DNA from: Mycolicibacter heraklionensis
GTDB lineage: Bacteria > Actinomycetota > Actinomycetes > Mycobacteriales > Mycobacteriaceae
DNA: 64,000 nucleotides
Direction of reading: 5' to 3'
NCBI RefSeq assembly: GCF_001021505.1
Contig: NZ_LDPO01000022.1
Span: 1-64,000, forward strand
Shown: positions 1 through 7,989 of the stretch, piece after piece
Position numbering within the stretch: position 1 is the first letter of the stretch
Layout: each line of letters opens with the position of its first letter
Translations under genes and position numbers: made by a program
The notes under the pieces: model-generated
Seen by the model: only the letters and a program-made list of their open reading frames with translations
Database searches by the model: none
What the model was told of the DNA's origin: nothing

Positions 1-34
1 CTCCCGCCCGCCCCGGAATCCGGCCGAAACGTCA

Positions 35-66
35 CCGCCCCCTACCACGCGGTTGGGGCGGCTTTC
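35..66. terminator. Possible hairpin terminator at the left edge
   Basis: The arms CCGCCCC (35-41) and GGGGCGG (55-61) can pair. They are followed on the plus strand by a CTTTCGTCGTTT stretch that is only partly T-rich. It lies just past the 3' end of the minus-strand gene that stops at 83, so it could end that transcript or one entering from the left. There is no clean U-tract. Confidence 0.35.
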
Positions 67-82
67 GTCGTTTCTGGGTCCG

Positions 83-682
83 TCACGGCTCGTCGGTTGC
101 CGGCTTGGCTGCCTTGTTCCGGGGGATCATGTCGCCGAGTGTGGTCCGGCGGGGTGGTGGGGATGCCTCATCCTCGTCCTCGTCCAGGTCTTCGTCGAGT
201 TCGAAGTCGTCATCCCACTCGTCATCGTCATCGTCATCGACGATGCTGGGCTCTGGCTTCGTTGCGTTCCACAGCAGCCGTGTTCCGGTCGCTGCCAGAC
301 CGACGCCGACGGCGGCGAGGTAGAACCCGACTCCCAAATTTGCCACCTCGCCCGGCGCGTCCGCATTTACCGTGCCGTCGATACCGACCGGATAGAGGGT
401 GCGAGCTCCCTTGTTGGCCCAGATCACGAACAGGCAGCCAGCGCCCAGCAGAGGGAGAACCCGCGCGGCGATCCGGTAGTTCCTCTCGCCCTGGTCGGCG
501 TGATAAGCGCAGACCACGACGCCGATGGCAACTGCGATGAGAATCCATCCGTCGGCGGACTGGATCATTGCGTTGCCCTCGATGCGCAGGAATCGACGCG
601 ATTCGAAGTACGGCAGGAACGTCGCGATCATCATGGCGACCGCACCAAGGGCCGTCAGCCCGAAAGGTAACGGGTTCTTCAT
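83..682 (-). CDS. Membrane protein with a very acidic C-terminal tail
   Basis: This is a 199-residue protein of unknown function. About four hydrophobic segments can be seen: roughly residues 7-25, 45-60, 72-90 and 118-135. They are followed by a cytosolic-looking tail from about residue 148 that is almost entirely Asp/Glu, then a short basic, proline-containing end. The layout suggests a small integral membrane protein whose tail binds cations or basic partners, but that is inference. It stands alone, with a frameshifted small gene upstream on the same strand. The ATG at 680-682 opens directly into the first membrane segment, so the start is credible. No known family was recognised. Confidence 0.7.
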   Translation of the reverse strand: MKNPLPFGLTALGAVAMMIATFLPYFESRRFLRIEGNAMIQSADGWILIAVAIGVVVCAYHADQGERNYRIAARVLPLLGAGCLFVIWANKGARTLYPVGIDGTVNADAPGEVANLGVGFYLAAVGVGLAATGTRLLWNATKPEPSIVDDDDDDEWDDDFELDEDLDEDEDEASPPPRRTTLGDMIPRNKAAKPATDEP

Positions 683-716
683 TCGAGAGCCAACCTGTGC
701 ATGGGCTGGATGCTAC

Positions 717-889
717 TTAGCGGCCGAGGAACTCGGGGCATGATGCGCTGACTTCGTTAGCGACTCGGACCTTTGCCGCTTGGAAACCGATGCCCACGGC
801 CATGTCCTCGACCATGAGCATGGCGATGTCGTGGTGGGCAGCGGCGAGTCCGCCAGCGTCTCCTGGGTGACGTCGTCGTTGAGGGTCAT
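717..889 (-). pseudogene. Frameshifted small gene, unknown function
   Basis: An ATG at 889 has a good ribosome site (GGAG, with GTGGGT as spacer) and opens a frame starting MTLNDDVTQETLA whose codons nearly all end in G or C. After about 13 codons the GC-ending pattern moves to another frame, which runs GLAAAHHDIAMLMVEDMAVG and on to a stop at 717. One missing base in the GGCGG near 850 would join the halves into a protein of about 57 residues. I therefore call it one small gene broken by a 1-nt deletion, or a sequencing error. No family was recognised. Confidence 0.5.
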
Positions 890-1013
890 ACCCACTCCAC
901 TCAACTCTCCGAGAAATTGTCACGGAGTTGTCACAACTCACGGGATACACACTAGTTTGCCACGGGACACGACCGAACAGTATCAGCAGGTCAGGGGTAG
1001 TTCGGCGAACATT

Positions 1014-1093
1014 GACGAATAGTCAGAAGCGCCATTAGCGGACCATAAATCCGTCGGCGGAAGCCTGCACAGGTTCGAATCCTGTACCTGTCA
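1014..1093 (+). tRNA. Degenerate tRNA-Tyr-like gene or remnant
   Basis: The 3' half is well formed. There is an anticodon stem GCGGA/TCCGT around the 7-nt loop CCATAAA, a long variable arm (CGGCGGAAGCCTGC) as in bacterial tRNA-Tyr, a perfect T arm (ACAGG-TTCGAAT-CCTGT) and an acceptor strand ACCTGTC followed by A. The 5' half is poor: GACGAAT pairs with only part of the acceptor strand, the D arm is weak, and position 33 is C instead of T. The anticodon would read ATA, not GTA. I see a decayed tRNA-Tyr copy or a remnant of an attachment site, not a working tRNA. The rest of 890-1136 shows nothing else. Confidence 0.4.
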
Positions 1094-1136
1094 CACCTGA
1101 TTGTTTTTAGGAATCTGGACGCGCCGTCAAACCAGT

Positions 1137-2135
1137 TCAGTACGCCGACCGTTGTGAACTTGCCGGCGTAATCCCATGGTGCAGTTCGGCGACGTCCGGG
1201 TGGGCCCGGGTACGCGACTTCCACGCGTTCTCACCGTAGGTGTCGAAGATGGGGTTGTCGGGATCGGTCTCGACGCCGCGGGCCAGGGCTGCCAGCTCAG
1301 CAGGCAGGGTGATGCGCGGGACGGTGGCATCCAGTGCCGGGTTGAGGAAATACGGGATCGACACCCGGTCGGTGCCGGGCCGAGGCGAGCGCACCCGGTG
1401 ACGCGTGGCCCGCAGGTAGCCGTCGGTCGCGACTTCGAGCAGTTCGCCGATGTTGACGATGAACGCACCGGCCAGCGGGGGAACGTCGACCCACTCGCCA
1501 GGCGAGATCTCCACTTGAAGCCCTTCGGAATCCGGCTCGACGAGCAGCAGGGTCAACACCCCCGAATCCTTGTGTGCGCCGACACCTTGGCCGTCCTGCG
1601 GGCTTGCCGGATAGCGGACGACCTTGATCAGCGTCGCCGGCGCCGCGGCGAATGCGTCGTCGAACAGGTCTTCGGCGGCTCCCAACGACGCTGCCCAGTG
1701 CCGCAGCAGTTGCAGGCCCACCGCTGACAGCGACCGGTCCCACGCTTCGAACGCGGAGCGGAAGGACGCGGGGCGCTCGGGCCACAGATTCAGGCCCTGC
1801 AGATGCCAGTAGCCCTCCGCTGCGGGTAATGCGGGACGTTCAGGTCCGATGTCGATCTGCTCGCGCCAGTCGACGCGGCCGTTCGTCAGCTCGCCGCCCA
1901 GGCGTGAATAGCCCCGGAAATGCGGGCTTTTCAGCTGGCTGATCCGGTTCTTCTGCTCGTCGGGCAGCTCGAAGAACTGCCGGGCCAGCTCGAGGACTTC
2001 GGTGATCTGCTCGCCGGGTATGCCGTGGCCGGTGAGATAGAAGAAGCCGCAGGTGTGCGTGGCCTCCCGCAAGGCCAGGCGAAACGCCGCCGCGTCGGTG
2101 TCGGCGTCGGACAGGTCAAGCACGGGCAGCATCAC
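1137..2135 (-). CDS. 2-oxoglutarate/Fe(II)-dependent oxygenase, isopenicillin N synthase family
   Basis: A cytosolic non-haem iron oxygenase of 332 residues, the usual length for this family. The N-terminal DIOX_N region includes CGFFYLTGHGIP. The core has the iron ligands as H-x-D in GAHKDSGVLTLL, the distal His in RATRHRV, and the cosubstrate-binding R-x-S in RVSIPYF. Members hydroxylate or desaturate small molecules using 2-oxoglutarate. The substrate cannot be inferred from these motifs. It ends next to the tRNA-like sequence and sits 45 nt downstream of the PNPOx-like gene on the same strand. The first two codons are both ATG, so the start is uncertain by one residue. Confidence 0.88.
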   Translation of the reverse strand: MMLPVLDLSDADTDAAAFRLALREATHTCGFFYLTGHGIPGEQITEVLELARQFFELPDEQKNRISQLKSPHFRGYSRLGGELTNGRVDWREQIDIGPERPALPAAEGYWHLQGLNLWPERPASFRSAFEAWDRSLSAVGLQLLRHWAASLGAAEDLFDDAFAAAPATLIKVVRYPASPQDGQGVGAHKDSGVLTLLLVEPDSEGLQVEISPGEWVDVPPLAGAFIVNIGELLEVATDGYLRATRHRVRSPRPGTDRVSIPYFLNPALDATVPRITLPAELAALARGVETDPDNPIFDTYGENAWKSRTRAHPDVAELHHGITPASSQRSAY

Positions 2136-2180
2136 AACGAGCCTTCGGGATCAGGCGCCAAAAGCCAAAAAGCCAAGCGC

Positions 2181-2612
2181 CTACAGGTCGCCGGAGAAGT
2201 CGGCGGTCAGCCAGCGGTCGGGCCGGATGGTGAACAGCACGCTGGATGCGCCGTCCATGTTGGCGGCGAATGCCCGGCCGCCCTCTTCGCCCAGGTAGCG
2301 AATCGCGATGGCCTCGCGCTGCGGCAGCGGGGACGGGGTGGCCGCATCGATCACGGTTCCTTCGACCACGACGTATTGGTAGGGCAGCTCTTCGCGCTGC
2401 ACCACCAGCGTCACCGCACCGGCCTGCTCGATGAGCTTGGCCTTCCGCCGGCCGGCGCCGGTGTTGACCAGGATGTTGCCGCCGGGGGTGTAGCCGTACC
2501 AAATCGGGACGCTGGCCGGGGGCCGGCCATCGGTGGCGGCGACGGACAACACCGCGATGTGCTTGTCGGCGAGGAACTGCTGACGTTCGGTCTCTGTGAA
2601 GGCTTTGGGCAT
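2181..2612 (-). CDS. PNPOx-like flavin/F420 split-barrel protein
   Basis: About 143 residues with the pyridoxamine-phosphate-oxidase-like split-barrel pattern: an N-terminal helix (PKAFTETERQQFL), a strand IAVLSVAATDGRPPASVPIWY, then GAGRRKAKLIEQAG and VVVEGTV. In mycobacteria such proteins bind FMN or F420 and reduce diverse substrates; which cofactor is used here is not visible. I placed the start at 2612 because MPKAFT is a typical beginning. An in-frame ATG at 2669 would add 19 unconserved-looking residues. It is divergent from the iron-boxed methyltransferase at 2723, so both could share control from the intervening region. Confidence 0.75.
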   Translation of the reverse strand: MPKAFTETERQQFLADKHIAVLSVAATDGRPPASVPIWYGYTPGGNILVNTGAGRRKAKLIEQAGAVTLVVQREELPYQYVVVEGTVIDAATPSPLPQREAIAIRYLGEEGGRAFAANMDGASSVLFTIRPDRWLTADFSGDL

Positions 2613-2701
2613 ACCGGCTCGAACAGCGGGCGGCCGGAGGCTATTCCGTCGATCATTTAAAGGAAACATAGGGGTCCAAAGTCCTCTAGCGGACTAAGGC
2701 T

Positions 2702-2715
2702 GGTAAGGCTAACCT
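2702..2715. promoter_or_regulatory. IdeR/DtxR-type iron box
   Basis: GGTAAGGCTAACCT matches every position of the core DtxR/IdeR operator GGTWAGSCTWACCT as I recall it. It ends 7 nt before the ATG of the methyltransferase at 2723 and lies in the divergent interval with the PNPOx-like gene. Bound Fe(II)-IdeR here would normally repress. The outer positions of the 19-bp consensus match poorly. Confidence 0.55.
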
Positions 2716-2722
2716 TCGTTGC

Positions 2723-3508
2723 ATGAGCCTGCCGATGCCTGACCGCAAGACCGCTGATCTGCCCGGCCACTGGCTGTTCGCCCGGCTGGGCAAACGCGTG
2801 CTGCGCCCCGGCGGGCTCGGTCTGACCCACCGGATGCTGGCCGATGCGCAGCTGACCGGCGCCGACGTCGTGGAACTCGCGCCCGGCATGGGGCGCACCG
2901 CGAAAGAGATCCTGCAGAGCGGCCCCGGCACCTACACCGGTGTCGAGGCCGATGAGAACGCCGCCGGCGTGGTCCGCTCGGTGGTTGGCGAACGGGGCCG
3001 GGTGGTCACCGGCGAGGCGTCGAAGACCGGACTGGATGCTGCCAGCGCGGACGTCGTCATCGGCGAAGCGATGCTGACCATGCAGACCAACGCGCACAAG
3101 GCCGAGATCATCGGGGAGGCCTTCCGGGTGCTGCGGCCGGGCGGCCGTTACGCCATTCACGAGATGGTGCTGCAGCCCGCCGACGTGCCCGAGGCCGTCA
3201 AGGAGGAGGTCCGCACCGCGCTGGCCCGCTCTATCAAGGTCAACGCCCGGCCGTTGACCGCCGCGGAATGGACCGAGCTGCTCACCGAGGCCGGTTTCAC
3301 CGTGGAGAAGATCTCCTACGCGCCGATGGCGCTGTTGGAGCCGCACCGGCTGATCGCCGACGAGGGCCTGTTCGGGGCGCTGCGGTTCGTGTTCAACGTG
3401 CTGCGCGATTCCGACGCGCGAGCTCGAGTGCTCAACATGCGCGCGACGTTCCGTCGCCACCGCAACAACATGGCCGCTATCGAGGTGATTGCTGCCAAGC
3501 CCGCCTGA
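2723..3508 (+). CDS. SAM-dependent methyltransferase, probably iron-regulated
   Basis: A 261-residue class I methyltransferase. The SAM-binding motif I is VVELAPGMGRTAKEIL (about residues 52-67). An acidic residue follows in the next strand (GVEAD), and a post-motif GEAFRVLRPGGRYAIHE matches the Methyltransf_11 fold. The substrate is unknown. The ATG at 2723 is preceded within 8 nt by an exact-core iron box, so expression probably rises when iron is scarce. The next gene, DUF309, follows after 21 nt on the same strand and may be co-transcribed with galT-galK behind it. Confidence 0.85.
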   Translation: MSLPMPDRKTADLPGHWLFARLGKRVLRPGGLGLTHRMLADAQLTGADVVELAPGMGRTAKEILQSGPGTYTGVEADENAAGVVRSVVGERGRVVTGEASKTGLDAASADVVIGEAMLTMQTNAHKAEIIGEAFRVLRPGGRYAIHEMVLQPADVPEAVKEEVRTALARSIKVNARPLTAAEWTELLTEAGFTVEKISYAPMALLEPHRLIADEGLFGALRFVFNVLRDSDARARVLNMRATFRRHRNNMAAIEVIAAKPA

Positions 3509-3529
3509 CCGGCTTGCCATGATGGACAG

Positions 3530-4006
3530 GTGACAACCCGCGACCGCGACGATTCGGGCCGCCCCCGCAACGCCCGCCCGCGTGATCGGCTGGGCCGGCC
3601 GCTGCCCCGCGGCAGTCAGGGCGGGGTCGAGGGTGTGCCCGACGACCTCGACCTGCCGCCGGCCCAGATGCTCGCCTACGCGCAGCTGTTGCTGGACGAC
3701 GGGCTGGCGTTCAACGCCCACGAGGTACTGGAAGCCGCCTGGAAGCATCGGCCCGCCGCCGAGCGCGAGCTGTGGCAGGGCTTGGCGCAGCTGGCCGTCG
3801 GCGTCACCCACGTTCAGCGCGGCAATGTCGCCGGGGCGGTCAGTCTGTTGCGCCGTGGCGCCGACCATCTGGCGACGGTGCGGCCCCCGGCCCCGTACGG
3901 GATCGATCTCGCTGGATTGCTGGGCTTCGCCACGCATTTGGCCGACGACCTGGCGGCCGGCGTCGAGATCGCCCCGCAGCGGCTGCATCCGCGGCTGGTC
4001 GCGTGA
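3530..4006 (+). CDS. DUF309 family protein
   Basis: A 158-residue protein starting at GTG. The hallmark HEVLEAAW segment (about residues 64-71) and the nearby helices LLDDGLAFNAHEVLEAAW and LAQLAVGVTHVQRGN are typical of the small helical DUF309 family, whose biochemical role is not established. The N-terminal 40 residues are basic and look disordered. Its TGA overlaps the GTG of galT (GTGA at 4003-4006), so the two are translationally coupled. Confidence 0.8.
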   Translation: MTTRDRDDSGRPRNARPRDRLGRPLPRGSQGGVEGVPDDLDLPPAQMLAYAQLLLDDGLAFNAHEVLEAAWKHRPAAERELWQGLAQLAVGVTHVQRGNVAGAVSLLRRGADHLATVRPPAPYGIDLAGLLGFATHLADDLAAGVEIAPQRLHPRLVA

Positions 4007-5085
4007 GCGCCCCGATCCGCTGGACGCTTGCCGACGGCCGCGACCTCCTGTTCTTCGCCCTGCCCGGTCACACCCCGGCCCCGGTGCCCGATCGTCGGCC
4101 GCTGTCGCCGCGGGACCCCGAGTCGTCGCAGTTGCGTTTCGACCGCACCACCGGCCAATGGGTGATCATCGCCGCGCAACGCCAGGACCGCACCTACAAA
4201 CCTCCCGCCGAGGCCTGCCCGCTGTGCCCGGGGCCGAGCGGTGAGACCAGCGAGGTGCCGGCGGCCGACTACGACGTCGTGGTCTTCGAGAACCGGTTTC
4301 CCAGTCTGGCCGGGGCTGGCGCGACGGTCACCACACCGCCGGACGGTGCCGAGTTCGTCTCCGCACCGGGCAACGGCCGCTGCGAGGTGATCTGCTTCTC
4401 CGCCGACCACACCGGTTCATTCGCCGACCTGCCTGCCGCGCACGCCCGGCTGGTGGTGCAAGCGTGGCGGCACCGCACCGCTGATCTGTTGGCCCGGCCG
4501 GGCGTCGAGCAGGTGTTCTGCTTCGAGAACCGCGGCGAGGAGATCGGGGTGACGCTGGCCCACCCGCACGGCCAGATCTACGGCTACCCCTACCTGACCC
4601 CGCGCACCGCCGCGATGCTCACCCAAGCGCGTGCGCATCGAGTTGCGCACGGCACCAACCTGTTCGCCGACCTGCTGGCCGCCGAGCGCGCCGAGGGTGC
4701 CCGGATCGTGGCGCAGACCGCATACTTCACCGCGTTCGTGCCGTTCGCCGCGCGCTGGCCGGTGGAGGTGCACCTGTATCCCAATCGGTGGGTGCACAAC
4801 CTGACCGACCTGACCGACGACGAGCTCGACGACTTCGCCGCCGTCTACCGAAACCTGTTGGGCCGCTTCGATCGCATTTACGATGCCCCGCTGCCCTATA
4901 TGGCCGCGCTGCACCAGTACCGCGGCGACGGCGCGCAGGCCGACGGCTATTTTCACGTCGAGCTGATGTCGATCAGACGCAGCGCCACCAAGCTGAAATA
5001 TCTGGCGGCCTCGGAGTCGGCGATGGACGCGTTCATCGCCGACGTCACCCCGGAATCCGTGGCCGCTAGGCTGCGTGAGCTGTGA
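4003..5085 (+). CDS. galT: Galactose-1-phosphate uridylyltransferase
   Basis: A 360-residue enzyme of the Leloir pathway that transfers UMP between UDP-glucose and galactose-1-phosphate. The catalytic H-P-H is in LAHPHGQIYGYPYL (about residue 190), and the zinc/nucleotide-binding N-terminal region has FDRTTGQWVIIAAQRQDR and CPLCPG. I chose the GTG at 4003, which overlaps the stop of the DUF309 gene; an upstream in-frame extension would read through that gene. It ends in a GTGA overlap with galK. Together the two convert galactose to glucose-1-phosphate; no galE or galactose transporter is present in the window. Confidence 0.93.
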   Translation: MSAPIRWTLADGRDLLFFALPGHTPAPVPDRRPLSPRDPESSQLRFDRTTGQWVIIAAQRQDRTYKPPAEACPLCPGPSGETSEVPAADYDVVVFENRFPSLAGAGATVTTPPDGAEFVSAPGNGRCEVICFSADHTGSFADLPAAHARLVVQAWRHRTADLLARPGVEQVFCFENRGEEIGVTLAHPHGQIYGYPYLTPRTAAMLTQARAHRVAHGTNLFADLLAAERAEGARIVAQTAYFTAFVPFAARWPVEVHLYPNRWVHNLTDLTDDELDDFAAVYRNLLGRFDRIYDAPLPYMAALHQYRGDGAQADGYFHVELMSIRRSATKLKYLAASESAMDAFIADVTPESVAARLREL

Positions 5086-6167
5086 TCACCTACTCCGCGC
5101 CGGGCCGGGTCAACCTGATCGGCGAACACACCGACTACAACGGCGGTTTCGCGCTGCCTATCGCGTTGCCGCAACGCACCAGCGTGACCTTCACTCCGGC
5201 CGAGACCGACACGCTCACCGTGCGCAGCGATCGCGCCGACGCACCGGTTCAGATTCCGCTGAACACCACGCCTGGCCAGACCACCGGCTGGGGTGCGTAC
5301 GCCGCCGGGGTGATCTGGGCGTTGCGCGACAGCGGGTTTGCAGTCCCCGGTGGAACCATGGATATCCGCAGCGACGTGCCGATCGGCTCGGGCCTGTCGT
5401 CGTCGGCGGCCCTGGAATGTGCGGTGCTCGGCGCCTTGTCCTCGGCGGCCGGCCTGAATATCGATCGGATCGAGCAGGCCCGAATCGGCCAGCGTGCCGA
5501 AAACGACTATGTCGGCGCCCCAACGGGTTTGCTGGATCAGCTGTCATCGCTGTTCGGCGAGGTGTCCAGCGCGCTGCTGATCGACTTCCGGGACGTCGCC
5601 GTGCACCCGGTGCCGTTCGACCCGGACGCTTCCGGAGTGACCCTGCTGCTACTCGACTCCGGTCAGCGGCACGGCCACGTCGACGGCGAATACGCCGCCC
5701 GGCGCGCATCGTGTGAGCGAGCCGCCGCCGCATTGGGGGTCTCTTCGCTGCGCGAGGTCCGGCACCGCGGTATTGCGGCGCTGGATGTGCTCGCTGACCC
5801 GGTCGACGCCCGGCGCGCTCGGCACGTGCTGACCGAGAACGAGCGAGTGCTGGATTTCGTTGCGGCATGCGCCGAGCTGGACTTCGCCGCTGCCGGAGAG
5901 TTGTTCACTGCGTCGCACGCCTCGATGCGCGACGACTTCGAGATCACCACCGAACACATCGACCTGATCGCCGAGAGTGCGGTGGCCGCCGGCGCGCTCG
6001 GTGCCCGGATGACCGGCGGCGGGTTCGGCGGTTGCGTGATCGCACTGGTACCGGCCGAACTCACGTTGAAGGTGGGCGACGCGGTGTGCGCCGCGGCGAC
6101 GGGAGCCGGATACGCCGAGCCGGAGGTGAGCCGGGTGTATGCGGCGGCTGGGGCGGGTCCAACGTAA
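5082..6167 (+). CDS. galK: Galactokinase (GHMP kinase family)
   Basis: A 361-residue kinase phosphorylating galactose at O1. It has the galactokinase signature GRVNLIGEHTDYNGGF at the N-terminus, the GHMP ATP-binding loop PIGSGLSSSAALE (about residues 101-113) and the C-terminal GHMP motif MTGGGFGGCVIALV. The GTG start overlaps the galT stop, giving coupled translation. The order galT-galK is common in actinobacteria. VapBC 1 starts only 19 nt downstream, and one of its direct-repeat elements lies inside the galK 3' end. Confidence 0.93.
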   Translation: MITYSAPGRVNLIGEHTDYNGGFALPIALPQRTSVTFTPAETDTLTVRSDRADAPVQIPLNTTPGQTTGWGAYAAGVIWALRDSGFAVPGGTMDIRSDVPIGSGLSSSAALECAVLGALSSAAGLNIDRIEQARIGQRAENDYVGAPTGLLDQLSSLFGEVSSALLIDFRDVAVHPVPFDPDASGVTLLLLDSGQRHGHVDGEYAARRASCERAAAALGVSSLREVRHRGIAALDVLADPVDARRARHVLTENERVLDFVAACAELDFAAAGELFTASHASMRDDFEITTEHIDLIAESAVAAGALGARMTGGGFGGCVIALVPAELTLKVGDAVCAAATGAGYAEPEVSRVYAAAGAGPT

Positions 6168-6188
6168 AGAGGTGTATCGTTGGTGTAT
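6134..6188 (+). promoter_or_regulatory. Direct repeats GGTGTAT at the vapBC promoter
   Basis: GGTGTAT occurs three times: 6134-6140, 6171-6177 and 6182-6188. The last two are 11 nt apart, about one helical turn, and the third overlaps the antitoxin start codon. This spacing suits binding of a VapB dimer or VapBC complex for autorepression. The role is inferred. Confidence 0.4.
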
Positions 6189-6399
6189 GTCACGCACCAA
6201 CATCGATCTGGATGACGAGCTCACCGCCGAGGTGATGCGCCGCTTCGGCGTGACCACCAAGAAGGCGGCCGTTGATCTCGCGTTACGCCGGCTCGTCGGA
6301 GCGCCCCTGAGCCGCGAGTTTCTGCTCAGTCTCGAAGGCGTCGGGTGGGCGGGTGACCTCGATGAGTTACGTAACGAGCAACCCGGCGAATTCGGATGA
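6187..6399 (+). CDS. vapB: VapB-type antitoxin
   Basis: A 70-residue protein beginning MSRTNIDLDDELTAEVMRRF, the ribbon-helix-helix DNA-binding start typical of VapB. The C-terminal part (GVGWAGDLDELRN) should wrap the toxin. I chose ATG 6187 because the residues before it are unlike the family. Its stop overlaps the vapC start as ATGA (6396-6399), the normal coupling that keeps antitoxin in excess. It probably represses its own promoter through the upstream GGTGTAT repeats. The number within the VapBC series cannot be assigned from sequence alone. Confidence 0.85.
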   Translation: MSRTNIDLDDELTAEVMRRFGVTTKKAAVDLALRRLVGAPLSREFLLSLEGVGWAGDLDELRNEQPGEFG

Positions 6400-6800
6400 T
6401 CCTGGTCGATTCCTCGGCCTGGATCGAGTACTTCCGGGCAACTGGGTCGTCAGCAGCGCTGGAGGTGCGGCGCCTGCTCTCCGACGAACCCGATCAAGTG
6501 GTGACCTGCGAGCCGATCGCAATGGAGATATTGGCTGGAGCAAGCAACGAGCAAACATACCGAAAGCTCGAGCGGCTGGTTAACGGGTTGTCCTCGCTGG
6601 AAGTCGAGACGGCAACCGACTTTCGTTCGGCCGCTGGCATTTACCGTGCGGCCAGACGCACCGGTCAGACGATTCGCAGTATCAACGACTGCCTGATCGC
6701 CGCGGTTGCGCTCCGCCATCACGCCCAGGTTGCGCACCGTGACGCCGATTTCGACGTCATCAAGGAGATAACAGGTCTGATGACTATCTCGCTGCGCTGA
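6396..6800 (+). CDS. vapC: VapC-type PIN-domain toxin (ribonuclease)
   Basis: A 134-residue PIN nuclease. The acidic metal-binding residues are in place: D5 in LVDSSAW, a Glu in EPIAMEIL, the central Asp in INDCLIAAVA and a last Asp in HRDADFD. Such toxins cut tRNA or rRNA until neutralised by VapB. It is coupled to the antitoxin by ATGA and ends 6 nt from the convergent FAD monooxygenase. Confidence 0.9.
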   Translation: MILVDSSAWIEYFRATGSSAALEVRRLLSDEPDQVVTCEPIAMEILAGASNEQTYRKLERLVNGLSSLEVETATDFRSAAGIYRAARRTGQTIRSINDCLIAAVALRHHAQVAHRDADFDVIKEITGLMTISLR

Positions 6801-6806
6801 GCGGCC

Positions 6807-7985
6807 TCAGATCCCGTAGTCGGGCAGGTCGAAATCATCGCGCACGGTGCCGGCGAACAGGTTTGTCAGCATCCGGAGATTCATCGCCCGTAGCGCCAGG
6901 TTGCGAAACCACAGTCCGAAACGTGTTCGGGTGGCGAAGAATCCGAGCAGCTGTTGGGCATTGGACTGTTTGGCCTCGATCAACGGGCGCAGTCGCGCTT
7001 CGTAGGCGTCGAATGCGCGCAAGTGGTCGCCGGCGGCGCGGTGCAGCTCCCCGGCCAGCACGTAGGCTTCGGTGATCGCCAGGCCGGTGCCCTCGCCGCC
7101 GAGCAGGGAAATGCATCCGGCGGCGTCGCCGATCAACAGCACTCGGCCCCGCGACCAGTGGTTCATCCGAACCTGACTGACCACGTCGAAGTACAGGCCG
7201 TCTCCCTGGCTGCTGTCCTGGCTGTCTACGGCCGCCAGCAGCTGCGGGCATTCCCAGCCGGCATCGGCGAACCGGTTGTGCAACTGGGCTTTCGGGCTTG
7301 AAATTTCAGGGGAGGCGTCGCGGAACACGAACAGAGCCAGGGTGCGGTCTTCGCGCAGCGCGACCCGTGACACCTGCCTGCCGGGTACCGCGTATGTCAC
7401 GTAGACCAGTTCGTCCCGGGGCCGATAACCCTCGACGACGGCGGCGGCGACCTTGCAGCCGAGGTAGCGCTCGAAGTCGGCGTCCGGACCGAACACCAAC
7501 CGGCGCACGTTGGAGTGCAGACCGTCGGCGCCGATCACCAGGTCGAACTCGCGCGGTCCGGCGTGGCCGAAGGTGAGCCGGACGCTGTTGTCGTCTTGGT
7601 CGATGGCGGTGATGCTGTCGCCGTAGATCATCTCGACATCGTTGACGATGGTGTCGTGAATGGTGGCTGCCAGGTCGCCGCGCGGCAGGCTGGTGAAGTC
7701 GTCGCCGAGCAGATTCCGAAAGATGTTGGTGTCCAACGCCGCCACAACCTGGCCGTGATCGCCGACCGATCGGACGGACTCGATCTGGTAGCCCTTGTCC
7801 AGGATCTGAGCTTCGAGGCCCATCCGCTGAGCCACGGTGTAGCCGACGCCCCAGAAGTCGATCATGTAGCCGCCGGAGCGGAAGGCCGGCGCCTGCTCGA
7901 TCACGGTCGGGGTGTGGCCGGTGCGGTGCAGCCAGTACGCGAGCGCCGTCCCGGCTACTCCTGCACCGCTGATCGCGATCCGCAT
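6807..7985 (-). CDS. FAD-dependent monooxygenase/oxidoreductase
   Basis: A 392-residue flavoprotein of the PHBH-like aromatic hydroxylase fold. The N-terminal Rossmann loop is ISGAGVAGTALAYWL, followed by an Arg-containing FAD_binding_3 region; the second FAD motif is LIGDAAGCISLLGGEGTGLA (about residues 285-304). Members hydroxylate aromatic or polyketide substrates with NAD(P)H and oxygen; the substrate here is unknown. It lies 4 nt downstream of the large kinase-like/flippase gene and may share its transcript. It is convergent with vapC. Confidence 0.85.
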   Translation of the reverse strand: MRIAISGAGVAGTALAYWLHRTGHTPTVIEQAPAFRSGGYMIDFWGVGYTVAQRMGLEAQILDKGYQIESVRSVGDHGQVVAALDTNIFRNLLGDDFTSLPRGDLAATIHDTIVNDVEMIYGDSITAIDQDDNSVRLTFGHAGPREFDLVIGADGLHSNVRRLVFGPDADFERYLGCKVAAAVVEGYRPRDELVYVTYAVPGRQVSRVALREDRTLALFVFRDASPEISSPKAQLHNRFADAGWECPQLLAAVDSQDSSQGDGLYFDVVSQVRMNHWSRGRVLLIGDAAGCISLLGGEGTGLAITEAYVLAGELHRAAGDHLRAFDAYEARLRPLIEAKQSNAQQLLGFFATRTRFGLWFRNLALRAMNLRMLTNLFAGTVRDDFDLPDYGI

Positions 7986-7989
7986 CGGC

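Noticed and set aside
2657..3988. 443-codon open frame on the minus strand
   Set aside because: It runs antisense to the methyltransferase and DUF309 genes. It has no family motifs, and its composition is what high-GC opposite-strand frames give.
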